A DNA stretch of 64,000 bases from Gonatopus flavifemur (GCA_018340375.1 JAFFJZ010000002.1:23020001-23084000), one strand, 5' to 3'. Counted from the first letter of the stretch, positions 38,261 through 51,592 are shown. Program-made: numbers and translations. Notes: generated from the sequence alone by a model not told the origin.

Positions 38261-38401
38261 ATGGAGGATGCCGTGAACGAGCTCGAAGGTATCGATCTCG
38301 CAGATCCTGACTTACACAAGGCAGCAACGAAGATCCAAGCAAGTTTTCGCGGCCACAAAGTACGTCAGGAAGTTGGAACTGAACAGAACGAAAAAAAATA
38401 A
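38261..38401 (+). CDS. igl: Last coding exon of an igloo/neurogranin-like IQ-motif protein
   Basis: This exon encodes 46 residues and a TAA stop, and starts directly after a good acceptor (tttgtttcag). Residues 20-36 hold a calmodulin-binding IQ motif with the core KAATKIQASFRGHKVRQ, the signature of neurogranin, neuromodulin and the fly protein igloo. In that family apo-calmodulin binds the IQ helix, and the serine inside IQASFRG (residue 28 here) is the protein kinase C site that controls binding. The preceding stretch (EGIDLADPDLHKAATKI) is acidic, as expected. The ATG follows the acceptor directly, so it may be an internal methionine and not the start codon. Earlier exons were not recognised in the window; they may be short or lie further left. 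An AATAAA overlaps the stop codon but is too close to be the likely poly(A) signal. The gene converges on the PHLDB-like gene downstream. The family assignment is firm; the symbol is by analogy with the fly gene. Confidence 0.82.
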   Translation: MEDAVNELEGIDLADPDLHKAATKIQASFRGHKVRQEVGTEQNEKK

Positions 38402-41400
38402 AATTATGAAATCTAAGAAGAAGAAGAAGAACCATCAATGAATCGCGGTGTATAATTCTTGATAAGATTAGCTGATAAGTGGCGTATTGAGTTACTCAAA
38501 ATGAAACCAAAGAAAACAAAAACATGTTATTTTCACGAGGACTCGAATACTATAAATATTTTCTAATTTCTCACCAAGTCTTCTTTGCACACGTGTTTTC
38601 CAAAACCATATGTATACAAATTCAAGGAATAATCTTTTGAACACCCGACAACGAAAACTGGAATACACGAGAGTATTGTTTTTGCAAGAAAATTAATACG
38701 TTGAACATTTATTTTGGAGACTTCGTAGATGATCGTGTATGTGGAAATCGAAGAAACGATATGATATGAATCCTGATGAGGGATCTAGGATTCGAAGGAA
38801 GGATATTTGTAATTGAGTTTGTTATTTTTTATTGTATAAATTAGAGTTTGAAATTTTAGGGGGGATCAAAAAGGGTGTATTCTATACGGAAAGACACTTT
38901 TCATCGAGGATTTAAGAATGAATGAATCTTACTCTCGATTTTACTGGTAAGGACATGAGATGAAGCATTCGAAGATTCCGAAAAATATAAAATTATTAAA
39001 AATATAAATTCTTTGAGATATCTTTACTCTTTCAACAAAGTCTTCAAGGACCAATATACTGGACATTTTTCAAATATTTTACTGACATCTTTGTAAGTTC
39101 TTTCCTGGTATGGTTTGCAATTATTATATATCAAGGAACAATACGTGTCCACAGTTTAGAAAATATTTGTATACCAGTTTAATGGAAGGTACTATTTAGT
39201 GATGTAGATCGAACATGCAGGATGATCATCTTCTGGATGATCTGTTTGATTATTCGAATGTTCTTCACAGTCCCTGAAATTGTAGTTTCACCATGGTGTA
39301 CAGAATCAAAATTATTATTATCATACATGCTTTGTAAACATTATTATTATCAAATCAATGTCGGCTCGCGAGTTACTTATAATACATACGCTGGAAAAAC
39401 AACAATATTCGAGTTTGTTCGATATAATTTTATTACAAATTGTCTGTCCGTTGATTTCATTCGAAGAAGTTTGAACATGAATATAGATATAGTTTTTTTC
39501 CAGGGTGTGTAACAACGATACTCGTGGAGAATTCATTTATAAAAACTATATAGACTATTTACAAAGTATATCACCCATTCGTTCCATAAAGCGTATACAG
39601 AATATCATTGTTTGTTACGTACCTACATAGTCTGTATAATTTTTGTTATGAAATCATGAGCATAGACCATAGTGAAGAGAACTCCAACTCTTTTTATATA
39701 TCCACTACACTATAGTGTGGAAGTATCAATCTTCAATGGAATTCCTCCAAAAGCATGTCCTCACCACGCTTCAAAGAATTTGATCTCCAAACAAAACCAT
39801 ATACTCATTTTCATAATTCTTGACAATCCAATTGATTAATGAGAAACTTCTCATCGTGGAAAAAGATTTCTTCATTCCGGCTTTATCGAAAATTGCATTT
39901 CGTATCAACTATCCTGCCTACAAATTATTGGAACAAAACATAAATTTCGACTGTTTTTAACTATTAGCGATCTTTATAGCTTTTTTTAAAAGATAAACAT
40001 TCCGATAAAATTTCATTTTACGATAAGTAATGATGATATATAAAGAAAGACAACAAAGAATGAGCCTCCCTCGAAGTAGTTTTTCAAACATCGGATTTTC
40101 CTGTAAAAATCTAAAATAAACATTCAAAATTATTACAAACGATGACAATTTTTGGAAAATAAAGATCCTTGTTTGAGCATTGATGCTTCGCTGATGCACG
40201 TGTATCAATAACTGATGCAATGATTGAGAAGTGCATTGCTGAAGGTGTTCTGAATCCGTTCCGTGACTTAGTTTTCAGCAGCAACAGACTATATTCAGCC
40301 GTTTGTATGGTGGAAATGTATGTGTGTACGTATGCACGTATGTATGCTGTCTGCTCGTGGATTTGTGCGTGTATATATTACATTCCCAATCAGCTATACA
40401 ATCATACGAATTCAATTCAACCACCGCTAAACCTCAGCCTCCTTACTGCCAACGATTATTCAACTTCATTTGGTTCGATTGTCTGGAATTTGATTTTATC
40501 TGAGTCACTGTATTAGCGGGCCTAAGACAAAAGATTCTATTGTTTTTCAGTTGATACATATTTTTACCAATAATTGTGCAAGGAATTTCGATTTCGAGGA
40601 ATTTGAAACCACTTCTAGTTCGAAATGATGTCTGATTTTATCACATTGAGAAAAATTGTGAAGTTGAATATTATATCAGTATGAATTAATTCTATCCATT
40701 CCAATTCTTCATTTTGTTTGGTTCAAATGAAGTGTTTTCTGCATATTCTACTGGATAACTGGATTGTTGACTGCGTGAGTACAACTGAAACTGCAATCTA
40801 TTTTCAAATGGGTAACCAAATAGCAAAGACATTTCTCAAATGAATAAATGTGAACGCAAGGGCTGAAGAATGCTTTCTAGCATTGTTTCTGTGCGATCTC
40901 ACAGTCTTATGAACGATTTAATGCTCTGAATACGTCAGATATCATGTGAGTTTATTATTCGATTGCTTTTGGAATGTCAATAACAATTTCTTCAATATAG
41001 AGTTGCGATACAACTGTTATGCAAGGTTTCAATTTTTCAAAGATTTTTGTAACCATTCCAGACTCTCTTGAAAACTCACCTGATCAATGTTTTGTTTTGT
41101 GTTCTGCGGTATCTTTTAGACGACTTTAAGATGTCTTAAGCAACCTTCTGAATCCTCGTACGTCTAAAAGATGTGTGAAAAATCACGGAAAGATTTCTCC
41201 AAGATGTATCTCCGAAAATATGTTGGATGACATGTTTTAGAGATTCTTTAGACATCTTTTCGACATAAGAGGAGTTTAGGGCTGAATAAATATCTGAACT
41301 TGTCTCAAAGATATCGCAAGACACGAAATGTGTATTAAATGTTGTACCAAGTGGACGAGGAAAACCTTTTCCGCTAGACTTAGCAAAGATTTACCCAATA

Positions 41401-44400
41401 ACTTTGCAAGGAGCTTCAATTTTTACCTGATCGTTCATTATACAATATATTCTTATTCAAAACTACCAAATCCCATGATTCATTTCAAAATTTTCTGACA
41501 ACTTCAATAATAGAATACAAAAAGCTCGTGCTCCAAATACGAATTCAAATTATGCGATGTTGAAGCACATTCAACGCACTTGAATTGTTTTATCTGAAAA
41601 GCACGACACTTTGTAAGCACCCAAAAACACTCGTGTGAAATGTTTTTTGTGCATTAATCAAACAAATTCAGTAACAAAAAATACAGAAATACAGAACTGG
41701 TTTGAAAACGATAGGCTGTGATAAATGAATAATCCCCGAGAATAGGATATGTGATAGTTCAGATTCTGCGCTCATTGGTTGCTGTGAAAGGAAAAATATT
41801 GTTCAATTTTAAATGTAAGGTCTGTACATTTATTGAATATACCTATATTACGTGCTCCATTCCCTCTTTTATCGTCAATAATTCGCTACCCGAGGGAAAA
41901 ATTCTCAAATTTATATACAATTCAATATAGTTTGTGTATAATTTATTAATAATTCGATATAAATTGTACGTAGTTTGAAAATTTTTGTCACTCGGGATAA
42001 TAATTGTTTCATTTAGAATAATAACAATCCCAAGTACAACTTATGAACATCTCCGTTTATTGAAGAACTGAATAAAATGACATAAAGAAAACATCTAAAC
42101 TTTGTCTGAAAGATAATTTGTCGCTCAAGACATTTTCTAAACAATGCCCTACACGACACTTTTAGACAAATTTGAATGAGAATCTACGTGTATGGAGATT
42201 TGAACTAAGGACCTCCTTTCTTCCTCCCACTAGAGAATTTTGTGGAAGTCTTCCGGAAAATTCTAAAAAAATATCTTGAAGATATCTAAATTTGTTGTAT
42301 GAAACATCTTTTAGATTTCTTGAAGATATTTTTCAGAGTGATCCAAAAAACGTTTGCTGGGTCATCGGGGAGATAAATCGCAGGGTCACTTGCATATACG
42401 CAAGCCTTAGGGAGCTTAGTTTTGAAGACACGTTACGAAGCCATAAGACTCAAATCCAAACTGGAATGCGCACACCCTAGATTTTCGATTTCCGATACAT
42501 GGTAGAATTTGTGTCTCATATGCGAGACACGTACGAACATCTCGGATCCGCAATTTTCCTTTCTAATGAGCTGGTATCGATAAAGCAGAAAAAGCCCGGC
42601 TGGTTGAGTTTCTTTTTTTCCCGCATATCGAACGATCGACTGTATAAAAATGAAAAACTCAGCATTCCAATTTGATTTTGTGTATCGATTCTATCCAAAC
42701 GCGCCGAATAGGATGAAATAATCCATAGTTTATTTTCCCCTTAAATCGTTCTCACAACTGTTATTTGCACAAAAGAAAGACATTTCATGAGTACAATTAA
42801 GTATTGTTTCCTTCGATATTGAATGAAATTTCGATAGGAATACGAAATCAGTTTATCATCTGCATGATAGTTTTGATGTTGGATGCCTGAAAACTAAATT
42901 GTTGATAAGAGTTTATGGTAATGGCGTTAACGCACATTAAAAGAGTGAGTACAAAACTTTTAGGAGTTTGAAATGAAGTTTTGTGTATTGGCTTACGTTG
43001 ATTTATTCTTTGAATGCGTATTTCGAGCACTGGTTTGAAAGGAAGAATGAAGAAGGAATCTATGCAAACAAGAATTGAAAAAATCAAACTACCCAAGATG
43101 ATGCATGGAATAAAATTGAAAACATCATCTGAGAAATCAATATTACAGCAACGATTCAAACCGCATATGTCAATACAAACCCTCGAAATGAGATATTGAA
43201 GATTTATTTGAGAAATGTCGTTTGAGTGAGTTTCCTTCACATATTCTGATAATTGCTAATTCATTTCATTATTAATCATTTTTTGAATCAAATTCATTGC
43301 TGGTTGAGTAAATAAATTCTGTATCAATTCACAAAGTGACTCACGAGTTTATAGCTTTTAGGTAAAAAACCAAAGAAGTCAAATAGTTCTTAATATCGAT
43401 ACCTCATGAAATGTAAAGATGTTGCCATACAGTATTGTATGTTACATGAAAGTTCTATGCAGATGATATTTGAATGTCATGTAAATTCACTGAATACTGA
43501 GATTATACGGTTCTGTGAGGTTTTATAAAAATTTACTGAAACTGTATAGTAGTCTGTTCAGTGGAAAGAGTGGAATATCATATATTTCCAACATACACTG
43601 CACGGAGAGAAATAGATTGTATAAATCGTGTTCCCAAAATGCTGCAATAATTTCAAATACAATCTCTGTGCAGAAAATCTTTATAAATTCTGTATAGTAC
43701 ACTGTACGGTGGATCAAGAAAGTAACTTTTCATGTGGAATTGAAGAATAACCCTGAAATCGGTAGTGTTTTTCAACCGTTTATGTATAATATGTATCTAC
43801 TTTTTCATAAAACTGTACAACTGTTTTCGGTTTTTGTTCCTCTATCCCCAAGTATCATTTGGCATACAATTCAGTTGGAAATTTGACAGTTTTTAGAGTT
43901 ATTCTTCCAAATATAACAATATTTCAAACTTCATGCAGCACCCAATTCTTCGATACTATATCGGAAACCTCTCTGCTACGAAAGGTATTTTTCTTCAAAA
44001 GGTCCACTGTTATAACAGAGATATATATCTGATACATTACTGAAGAATTCGTTGCTGTACAAGAAATTCTATCAAACAATTTTTCAAGGTTTCAAGATTA
44101 TATATGAATTATAATGTTGCTGAAGTTTGAATCATTTATTGGAACGAATTGATAATCAAATAACGAAATACTCAGCTGTTGAAGACCCAAAATCTTGCGA
44201 CACATTCTTCAAACTATGTATCCAGTTCCAATTCAGATTTCTCAGTTTTGTGAATTTGAATTCGAACTTCAACTACAGTGCTTATACAATGATATAAAAA
44301 TTCATACGGGAAGATACTTTTTTAATCCAATCTACACAGATTTAATTCCGTATAATTACAATTTTGTATTCTGTGTTCTGTATTCTTTGACAGTATACTG

Positions 44401-47400
44401 TATGGAATTCATATAAGAACTCTTTCTCGTGGAGATAGATTGTTGGTGAGTGTCGAAAACTCTTCTCACTTCTGAATCAAGCGGAGTCATCATAAAAAAA
44501 GGTAGTTATATCGAGACCGCCTACTATACTCGTATATCATAAGGTATAACCTGGAATTAGCGAATACAATGTTACGAGAAGTAGTTGAGCTGAACATTTC
44601 ATGTTCTTGATCAATGAAAACCTAGGTTTTTAACGCTCAGTTAGGTCAATTTTTCTCCGTGTACAACCTGCCTGTAAAATAATGATTATACAACAAGTAT
44701 GACATGAATCACTTCGTAATCATAAAAAAGGAACGTTTACGACGCTATATAATATTAATATAAATGTTATGATCTGCATTCTATACCTCAACGGGATGGA
44801 AGGATGGAATGTTAAATCATTAATTATGAGTATTACTATGAGTTGTGATAAATTTCTAATATAAGTTACGACGTTTGTTACTGTTCTGAACAGAAAACGA
44901 ACAATCCTCGATTGGTTGGGAAATAAAGGAAATCGTTTCTGTTGATTCATTTATTTCCCCTCTTCAAAATATATGTATTATGAATGTTTTTTTTATATTA
45001 TTCTTCAGATTTCATATTTATAAATTGATTCGAAGTAACCGAATAACGAAGACGTGTATATCATCAATACTTTGAGCACACAATGGATTCATTTCAGACC
45101 GAATTTTTTATATAAGTTCTAAAAGAAGGAGAAGAAAACCACAGAAATTTCAGGATCTCTTTGGATCATCATCTTCGAGGAATCCTAAAGATATTCCCCT
45201 CATTAATGCATAATTTTTAAAATATCAATTTCGATTGAAAAAAATGCTTCAGGTCAATTAGACACCTTTGAGACGTTGGCGGGAGTCTCTTGATCCAATT
45301 TGTGCTTAAAGACTTAAACACCTACCAGTAAAATCTAACACGAACCAAAACCGAAAGTTTATTGCAGAATATTAACATCTAGTTAATAAATAACATGTTC
45401 ATGTGTTAATTTCAAGAACACTTATATACAAATAAATAACAACTTCTTGCTTCGTTATATAAATGTTGTGTAATAGTTATATAATGTTGAGTAGGAACTC
45501 TTACTCTTGTCCAAAAGTTCCAATAAATTCCAACAATAATTTCGAATAGAATCTATGATAAAAACCGTGTAGAAATCAATAAAACATTTCATTACTACTG
45601 GTTTTTGTTCAAATTCATTGAACTAAAACATTGAATAATCTTACAATATACTTTCTTGAGTATATCCTCTCCAAAACTTCGAAAATTCATTGAAATCAGG
45701 TTTAAATGCACTGGAAATTAATAATGAGTCGAATATCGTCCCTCACCAGTGAACATTCTTCTGGATGAGTACTTCTTTGATCCATCGGACGAAACCTTCT
45801 CTCTCCCTCCTTAAAACATCTCTGGATCCAGTTCTGAACCTCCGGCAGGGATATTGTTCTTCTTGACATAAGCATTCATATTTCTATCCAACGTTCATCG
45901 ATTGATATACAATCGCATGGTTTGGTGTATTGTGTGAAACTCGATGCCAGTACACTCGAAAGAATAACTACATAGATTGCAGAAGTAGCATGGATCAACG
46001 AAGACCAGCTATTAGACCTCCGATATCCTTCTCAACCCTCTCCACCGACTAAGCCAATGACCCTGAAAAAATCGCATTCACGTGAAATTTAATTTTAGTA
46101 TCGGTAACACAAAAATATTTGTTGATGTGTCGAGATGTCGGTTGTAACACAAGTTCTACAAGTTAAATAAACTAACACGAGTATCGTAATTTTTTTTGTT
46201 CCGAAACACACCAGCGATCAATCTCAATTCATTCGCTTTACGATTTCCCACTTTATATCCGCATCGCATCTCCGAGTTATATGTCGATAAATCATTCCTT
46301 CTCTCTCCGTTATCTCGACGTCTCCCGAAGCATGTTCATGAAAATGGAAATTGAGTTGGATTCGGAAACAATGAATTGACTGAAAACTTCCCAAACTTGA
46401 AATGCATACATAAATCATGTATAAACATCAATGAAGTGTCATAGTTTATAGAAGAATCTTCAAGTTAGCTACCAAATAGCATTGCTGAAACACAAGAAGC
46501 TGAAAAATATTCGAAGAAAACATCATTCAAAGTGCGAACATATACATAATCAAACGCATAAATTATGTATATTAATGTAATTTTTTTTTTAATTCATCCA
46601 AGTACAAATTGTGAATACATCATCATATTACAAAGAAATCAATAAAATTTCCATAAACATTATTAAGTTTTATGTATAAACTGATTAAATAATATCATTC
46701 TGATGATAGATTATTTTCAATGTGTTTTTGAACAAGTACGTAATTAGAATTCCAGAGAAATTGTGAGAGAATGATATAATCAAAATCATGAACTGAAATG
46801 AATTCGAGAGAATATAAATCTTGCATTTCAATATTCTTCGAATAAAATAATGGAATCAAATTCTTGATATTTGAAACCATTCCAGTTTTAGTAGCCTACA
46901 CGCGATGAAATGATAAAGAATGAAAATTCCAACAAATTCATTTCAATTAACTTCTCTTATTTTCACAAACCCGATAAGAACGAAGAGTCAAAATTTTTAT
47001 CCATAAAGAGTTCTCATCTCATATATTTTCCATCAAACTGACAAAAACTTTCACATAATTTTGACTCTTTGTTCTGGAAAACGATTTTGAAACTACACTT
47101 TGGATGTATCGATAAAAAATTTGGAGTAAAAGATTTCATCAGTTCGACTGGAATTTTTGTGCTTTAATCGTATCAACGAAAGCTGACTGAAAGGATACGA
47201 AATTATTCACTTTGAAAATGGAAAATAGATGTGGATAACTGTTTATGAATACAAAAAGAAAGATCGTTCGTTTCAATCCACTCCTCATTTCGATGTATAT
47301 AACAATGAAAATATATGTATTGGCAATGTACATGATACATTTTTGATATGAATTTCATCTTTATAACAGACATTTCATTCTCAATTTTTTGACAATGCTA

Positions 47401-48682
47401 TGGATTATCATATCGAGAACTATGAATTGAAAGGAATACATGCTTCTACATCCTAATTCCAATTCCACGCTGTCTTTACACTGACTTTGATGATGAATAC
47501 ATAAAAAGAACGAAACAAAAGATTAAAATTGAGATGATTATATTTGTATGATATAAACATGGCGAGTAATAATTCGGCGAGTTACTCTACTTCAAAGGAT
47601 GCACAGAAACACACAAAAACGAAAAGAGAAACGAAATTTCGTCAAATCCTTGGCATAAGTATGGCGTAGTACCAAAATATGTATTATCGAGTAGGGACGA
47701 TACATGATTACGTGCATATTTATTATATAATATTTACATATAAACTTTTATTACATATTCCAATTCCTGATCCATTTCAAATTCAATTCCAACGCCTGAT
47801 GAAGAAACCGTCGATCACAATTTTTTGTATCGTGGAGATATCATGTTACGAAACATGAACCACGATCAATTCCTTTTACAATAATTATTTATGCTGGAAG
47901 ACTAGATTAGAAATGCTCTATAAAATCTAACAGACCCTATCAACGCTTACTTATTTAAATATTATTGAGTAATACTTGTATATGTGAATCCTGGTAACAT
48001 CTCGATATCCCAAGAGATTTGAAAAATCCATACACTGGGAGAACAATGGTTGAACACGAAGTAGATTACTTCGAGTCCATTTGAACTGTATATTGACTGT
48101 TCGAGATACTGACATGCTACCATACGTATAACTTACTATTAATGCCCTTATCATACGATTCATGTAAAATGATGCATCGGTGAAGAATGGTCCATACATC
48201 TTTCGGATTAAGCGGATGGGTAATGGACTTATTTTACCGTTTTGATAATCATGTGTGATATAGAGAGTGACTGAACACACTTCTCTGACTTTTACCCCTC
48301 AAGATTGTATAACTTTGGGAATCGCATTTTTCTAGAAATGATAACGGGCCTGAGAATGTAGTAAATTATTTCAGTACATTGACTTTTTAAGTCGATATTT
48401 CATTAAATTACATATAAAATGGATATATAAAGTTTCTGTTTTGTTTTTTCATCGAAAATATTACTTTCTCATTCATTTAAAATTCAATAGTTGCCAAACA
48501 TGATGTTTAATATTAAAAGTACATTAGCTTTATAAACAGTTTTCTCTCTCCTCGATTGTTAACATTTTTTCCCCGTTGTTTTCTTACAACCGCTTGTGTT
48601 TTTTTCTCTCATCTTCCGTATCTAAACAGCCATCGGGAGGAAAATTCGGAGGTAATTGCTTGTTTTATACTCTGTCTCTTCA
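38402..48682. other. Intergenic region between two convergent genes
   Basis: No gene is recognised over these 10.3 kb. The ends must hold the 3' untranslated regions of the IQ-motif gene (left) and the PHLDB-like gene (right), but their limits cannot be placed. Repeats are sparse: a decayed region rich in agatgtct-type motifs near 41100-41345 and 42060-42370, and one copy of the 100-bp dispersed repeat at 44114-44215. The open frames here (such as 42848-43240 on the - strand) show no domain. Confidence 0.55.
44114..44215 (+). repeat. Copy of the dispersed repeat
   Basis: The sequence agtttgaatcatttattgga and aataacgaaatactcagctg matches the copy at 23997 with few changes. It has the same order and direction. 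Confidence 0.7.
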
Positions 48683-48871
48683 TCAGATACCATGATCAAA
48701 CTCGTGATATCCTTCAGCACCGGTGAACACAACATCGACCCAAACACGCATAGCTTCTGGACTCGGAGCCATCAGATGATACAGCCGAGAAGAAGTCTTG
48801 ATGATGAATGTGAGAGATGGTTGCGGTGATCTGACTGTATTCATGTGGTCCACGTACACTTCTTCGATTGA
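48683..48871 (-). CDS. PHLDB (LL5)-like gene, terminal exon: second half of PH domain
   Basis: Read on the - strand, this exon starts after the acceptor tttttctag and encodes 62 residues followed by TGA. The sequence begins SIEEVYVDHMNTVRSPQPSL, continues through LTFIIKTSSRLYHLMAPSPE, and ends GAEGYHEFDHGI. This matches the last strands and the C-terminal helix of the PH domain of pleckstrin homology-like domain family B proteins (PHLDB1/2, LL5), which end near a GAEGY motif. The helix carries the expected tryptophan (AMRVWVDVV). LL5 proteins bind phosphoinositides at the cell cortex and help anchor microtubule plus ends. The exon is in phase 0 with the preceding one, across a 1663-bp intron (48872-50534) with both splice consensus sites visible. 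Confidence 0.9.
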   Translation of the reverse strand, partial: SIEEVYVDHMNTVRSPQPSLTFIIKTSSRLYHLMAPSPEAMRVWVDVVFTGAEGYHEFDHGI

Positions 48872-49134
48872 CTAGAAAAATAAAGACAGAGAAATATAAC
48901 AAAAGAATTGAAAAACAAAACCTTGCCAGTACAGTTTCGTTGTTGTATTTTTGGGAATCCATTGTTTGGAAAAATGTAAATCATAACAGAATTTTTATAA
49001 TTTCATGATTCACGATGGTCATTTCGAGAGCTCGATGATTCCGTTTTCCACTATAAAAATCCATTAGTTGGATAGAGAAAATTGCGAGATTATTGTGAGA
49101 GTTTCACAGAAAAAAGAAGTCTCTCGTGTTCTTG

Positions 49135-49337
49135 AAGTTTGAATCGTTTACAGAAACGAACCGAAGTTTTAACGTCACAAAATTTGATGAACCATTGTTA
49201 TTTCTCACTTTGAATCAACTTCGTGGAACTGAAAGTATCGTTTAAAAAATGTACTGCAAGATTTTTGGTCTCTAATAACCGAATATTGTGTTATTCGAGC
49301 ACTAATTCGTTTCAATAAACGATTCCAACTTTAGCAA
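49135..49337. repeat. Inverted pair of the dispersed repeat
   Basis: The left half begins aagtttgaatcgtttacaga and the right half ends aataaacgattccaacttt, with the tail block gtactgcaagatttttggtc inverted. This suggests the 100-bp repeat is one arm of a foldback element. It lies in the last PHLDB-like intron. Confidence 0.65.
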
Positions 49338-50167
49338 CATAGTCTCTTTCCCTAATTCTAAATATCTCTATTCTTACAAATCTTTGTTCTTTTATATATA
49401 GATATTTTTTGTTTTACATATAAAAGAATAGAGATATCATATTTGGGAATAGAATTATTTGAGAACAGAGAAATGAAGAATAGAGTTCTTGCTCTCCTGG
49501 CCTAGCCAGGAAAATATTCCTGCCTGAAGTGATAAATTAGTGAACCTTAATCAATTTCCGATAAAGTATCCGACTCTATAAGTTTACATAACAGGAACGA
49601 AATGTAACTCTTCCCGTTACAAAGATTTCCGGTTCATTTCTTCGGGTTTGCAAAGTTTCCGCCCTGGTCCCTCGTCAGAAATTTACGATGCACTCGCAAG
49701 TATTTAGTTTTTAGGTAGTCAAGCGTTACGAAATTCGTGAATCCCTAGAGCGTTTCTGCTTGGATATATTTCCTCCCGTGTTTTGAGGGGAAAGTAAGGG
49801 GAAAAAAATGGAAACGATGAAGAAATATTACAAGGTTTTCGCATTTTCATCATTCGGTTTTCAATGAGAATCGATTCTCCCCGTATTTTTCCATCACCTC
49901 AGAATTCCCTCAAATCACACAACAAAGCAACATCTTCATTTAAATTACGTGTGCTAAAGTGTGTTTTATCTTGTAATTTCTTCCACTGCTGGTTTTCAGC
50001 TTCATTCACCCCAACTCATATTTTGTTTGTCAATTTTCCTCGCGTTCAAATTTTATCATTATTCACAACTCACTGCTCTCGTAAGTATACAACTTTGAAG
50101 AGATTTTCTTCATTCGTGTATTCATGTCATTGCACCCCAGTACTTTCATTGATTCACGTTGTTATTT

Positions 50168-50432
50168 CATGGTACTGGGGTTTGAATCGTTTATTTAATC
50201 GAATTGGAAATCGAAAAACAAAATACTCAATTGTCAAGAACCAAAAATCTTACGATACATTCTTTGAAAAATGTTTCCAGTCCCAAGGAGTTTTTTTTTC
50301 GAAAAAAAACAAACACCGATTATTCATTATAATTTTGTGAGTTCGAATATTCGTTTATTGAAACGAATTAGGAATTGAAAAACAAAATACCAAGCCGTTG
50401 AGGACTTGAAATCTTGCAGAACATTTTTTAAA
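50168..50432 (+). repeat. Two further copies of the dispersed repeat
   Basis: Copies at 50168-50285 (gtttgaatcgtttatttaat) and 50340-50432 (aatattcgtttattgaaacg) run in the same direction. Both keep the gaaaaacaaaatac and aatcttgc blocks. Confidence 0.65.
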
Positions 50433-50534
50433 TGCTTTTTCCAATTCTGTGAACTTGACATTCATTCTGTTCATTCCTTGCAATTTATTTCTTCCCGAGT
50501 AATAAGAATTGATGGATTTGTTATCAATATTTAC

Positions 50535-50792
50535 CTGAAAATAGATAACTCCGCGGGCTTTCTTTGATGTGTGATCACTGTAATATGATAAAGTTTTCCT
50601 CTTCCGATCGAAAACAAACCACCGTTTGTTCCAGTGATGAAACTTCTTACTCATTTTTGATAAATAGCCAGTACAAGTGGTGGTGTCTACGGTGACATCG
50701 TATATCAGCGGTAACTGATGTCCAGCTGTTTCAATGTGATGTCTAAGATCCAAAGATTCCGACTTGATGGGCAAGTATCTTGTAAGTGGCCT
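50535..50792 (-). CDS. PHLDB (LL5)-like gene, penultimate exon: start of PH domain
   Basis: This 258-bp exon encodes 86 residues in phase 0 at both ends. It lies between the acceptor ttttacag and a donor CAG|gtaaat. It begins RPLTRYLPIKSESLDLRHHI, the conserved block just before the PH domain of PHLDB proteins, and continues ETAGHQLPLIYDVTV. The PH domain opens TTCTGYLSKMSKKFHHWNK, followed by RWFVFDRKRKTLSYYSD and ARGVIYFQ, where the exon stops. The basic and aromatic residues of the first strands, which line the lipid-binding side in this family, are kept. The next exon continues the domain without loss of phase. Together the two exons give a complete-looking PH domain, and no frameshift is seen. 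Confidence 0.92.
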
Positions 50793-51056
50793 CTGTAAAA
50801 TATCCAGTCAATGGTAAGATCAATAATTTGAAATAAATGTTCATTCCAAACAAAATAATTGACAAGTCGAATAATTTGTTTTTCTGCAATTAAGAAATTT
50901 CATGTTCTCAGAAAAGCTGTAAAGAATTCAAAAACAGATACACTTCTAACTGTAATGCTCAGTTAAAGTACGTTACGAGAAAATTGGGAAAATTATTCAA
51001 CAAAGAGAAGCATTTTTCGATTGAAATCACTTATCCCTTATCATCTTCTTAGATGG

Positions 51057-51592
51057 AGAAAAAAGAATTGGCTGAGATAGCGTTACCTGATTTTGCTATG
51101 ACAGCAATTTTGTTAGCTACGCCAGTGATTTCTTAGCGGTGACAGCAAAAAATGTTTGCTTCACCAGCACAAGTTATTTTCTATTCTGTATATAATTCTA
51201 AAAATTTGGCAAGTCCAGTGAAAAATTTGCTACTCCAATGAATCATGTTGCCCTCTCGGCAATCCAGTTAGCTATGGCAGCGAATCTTTAACTACACTGA
51301 AAAAAGAACCTAGTTATAGATACCAAATTGATTTGGTTGCCTCAAATATGTGATTCGTTCATTATAACCAAGATTTGGTAACTATTACCAGGATTTAGTA
51401 ATTATAACTAAAGTTTGGTAACTATAACCAAAAGCTTCAGTTGTGAATCTTTATGTCGGTAATTATAACTAAATATCTATTTCACCATATCCAACTATGA
51501 GATTTGGTGACTATTACCAAATGCTGGTAACTATAACTAAATCCTTTTCTCAGTGTAGGTTAGCAGAAAGATTTGCTATTCTATATATAACG
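51057..51592. mobile_element. GCTATGGCAGC-rich repeat in a PHLDB-like intron
   Basis: Motifs such as tgctatgacagcaa, ttagctacgcc and tagctatggcagcg recur between about 51057 and 51285, and the series resumes after 51557 (ggttagcagaaagatttgct). The gap is the insertion 51295-51555. The interior resembles 37588-37762. Confidence 0.5.
51295..51555. mobile_element. CACTG-type element with GGTAACTATAACC iterations, TA flanks
   Basis: The left end CACTGAAAAAAGAACCTAG and right end ctaaatccttttctcagtg are flanked by TA. The interior holds at least six variants of ttggtaactataaccaa, about 20 bp apart. It is inserted in the repeat 51057-51592, within the intron 50793-51926. Confidence 0.85.

Larger units (their letters stand above)
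48872..50534 (-). other. Last intron of the PHLDB-like gene, with dispersed repeats
   Basis: The intron has GT and AG ends on the - strand. It holds at least three copies of an approximately 100-bp dispersed repeat (foldback pair at 49135-49337, then 50168-50285 and 50340-50432). No coding segment was recognised. A 158-codon open frame on the + strand (49864-50340) has no family features and runs into the repeat. Confidence 0.7.

Noticed and set aside
41100..42370. Segments rich in agatgtct and agacatctt as one transposon
   Set aside because: Motif similarity is clear but no defined ends or target duplication could be placed.
42848..43240. 130-codon open frame on the - strand
   Set aside because: No motif, and an overlapping frame on the other strand is equally plausible; no splice or codon evidence.
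49864..50340. 158-codon open frame on the + strand
   Set aside because: It lies in the PHLDB-like intron, antisense to that gene, runs into a dispersed repeat and has no recognisable domain.
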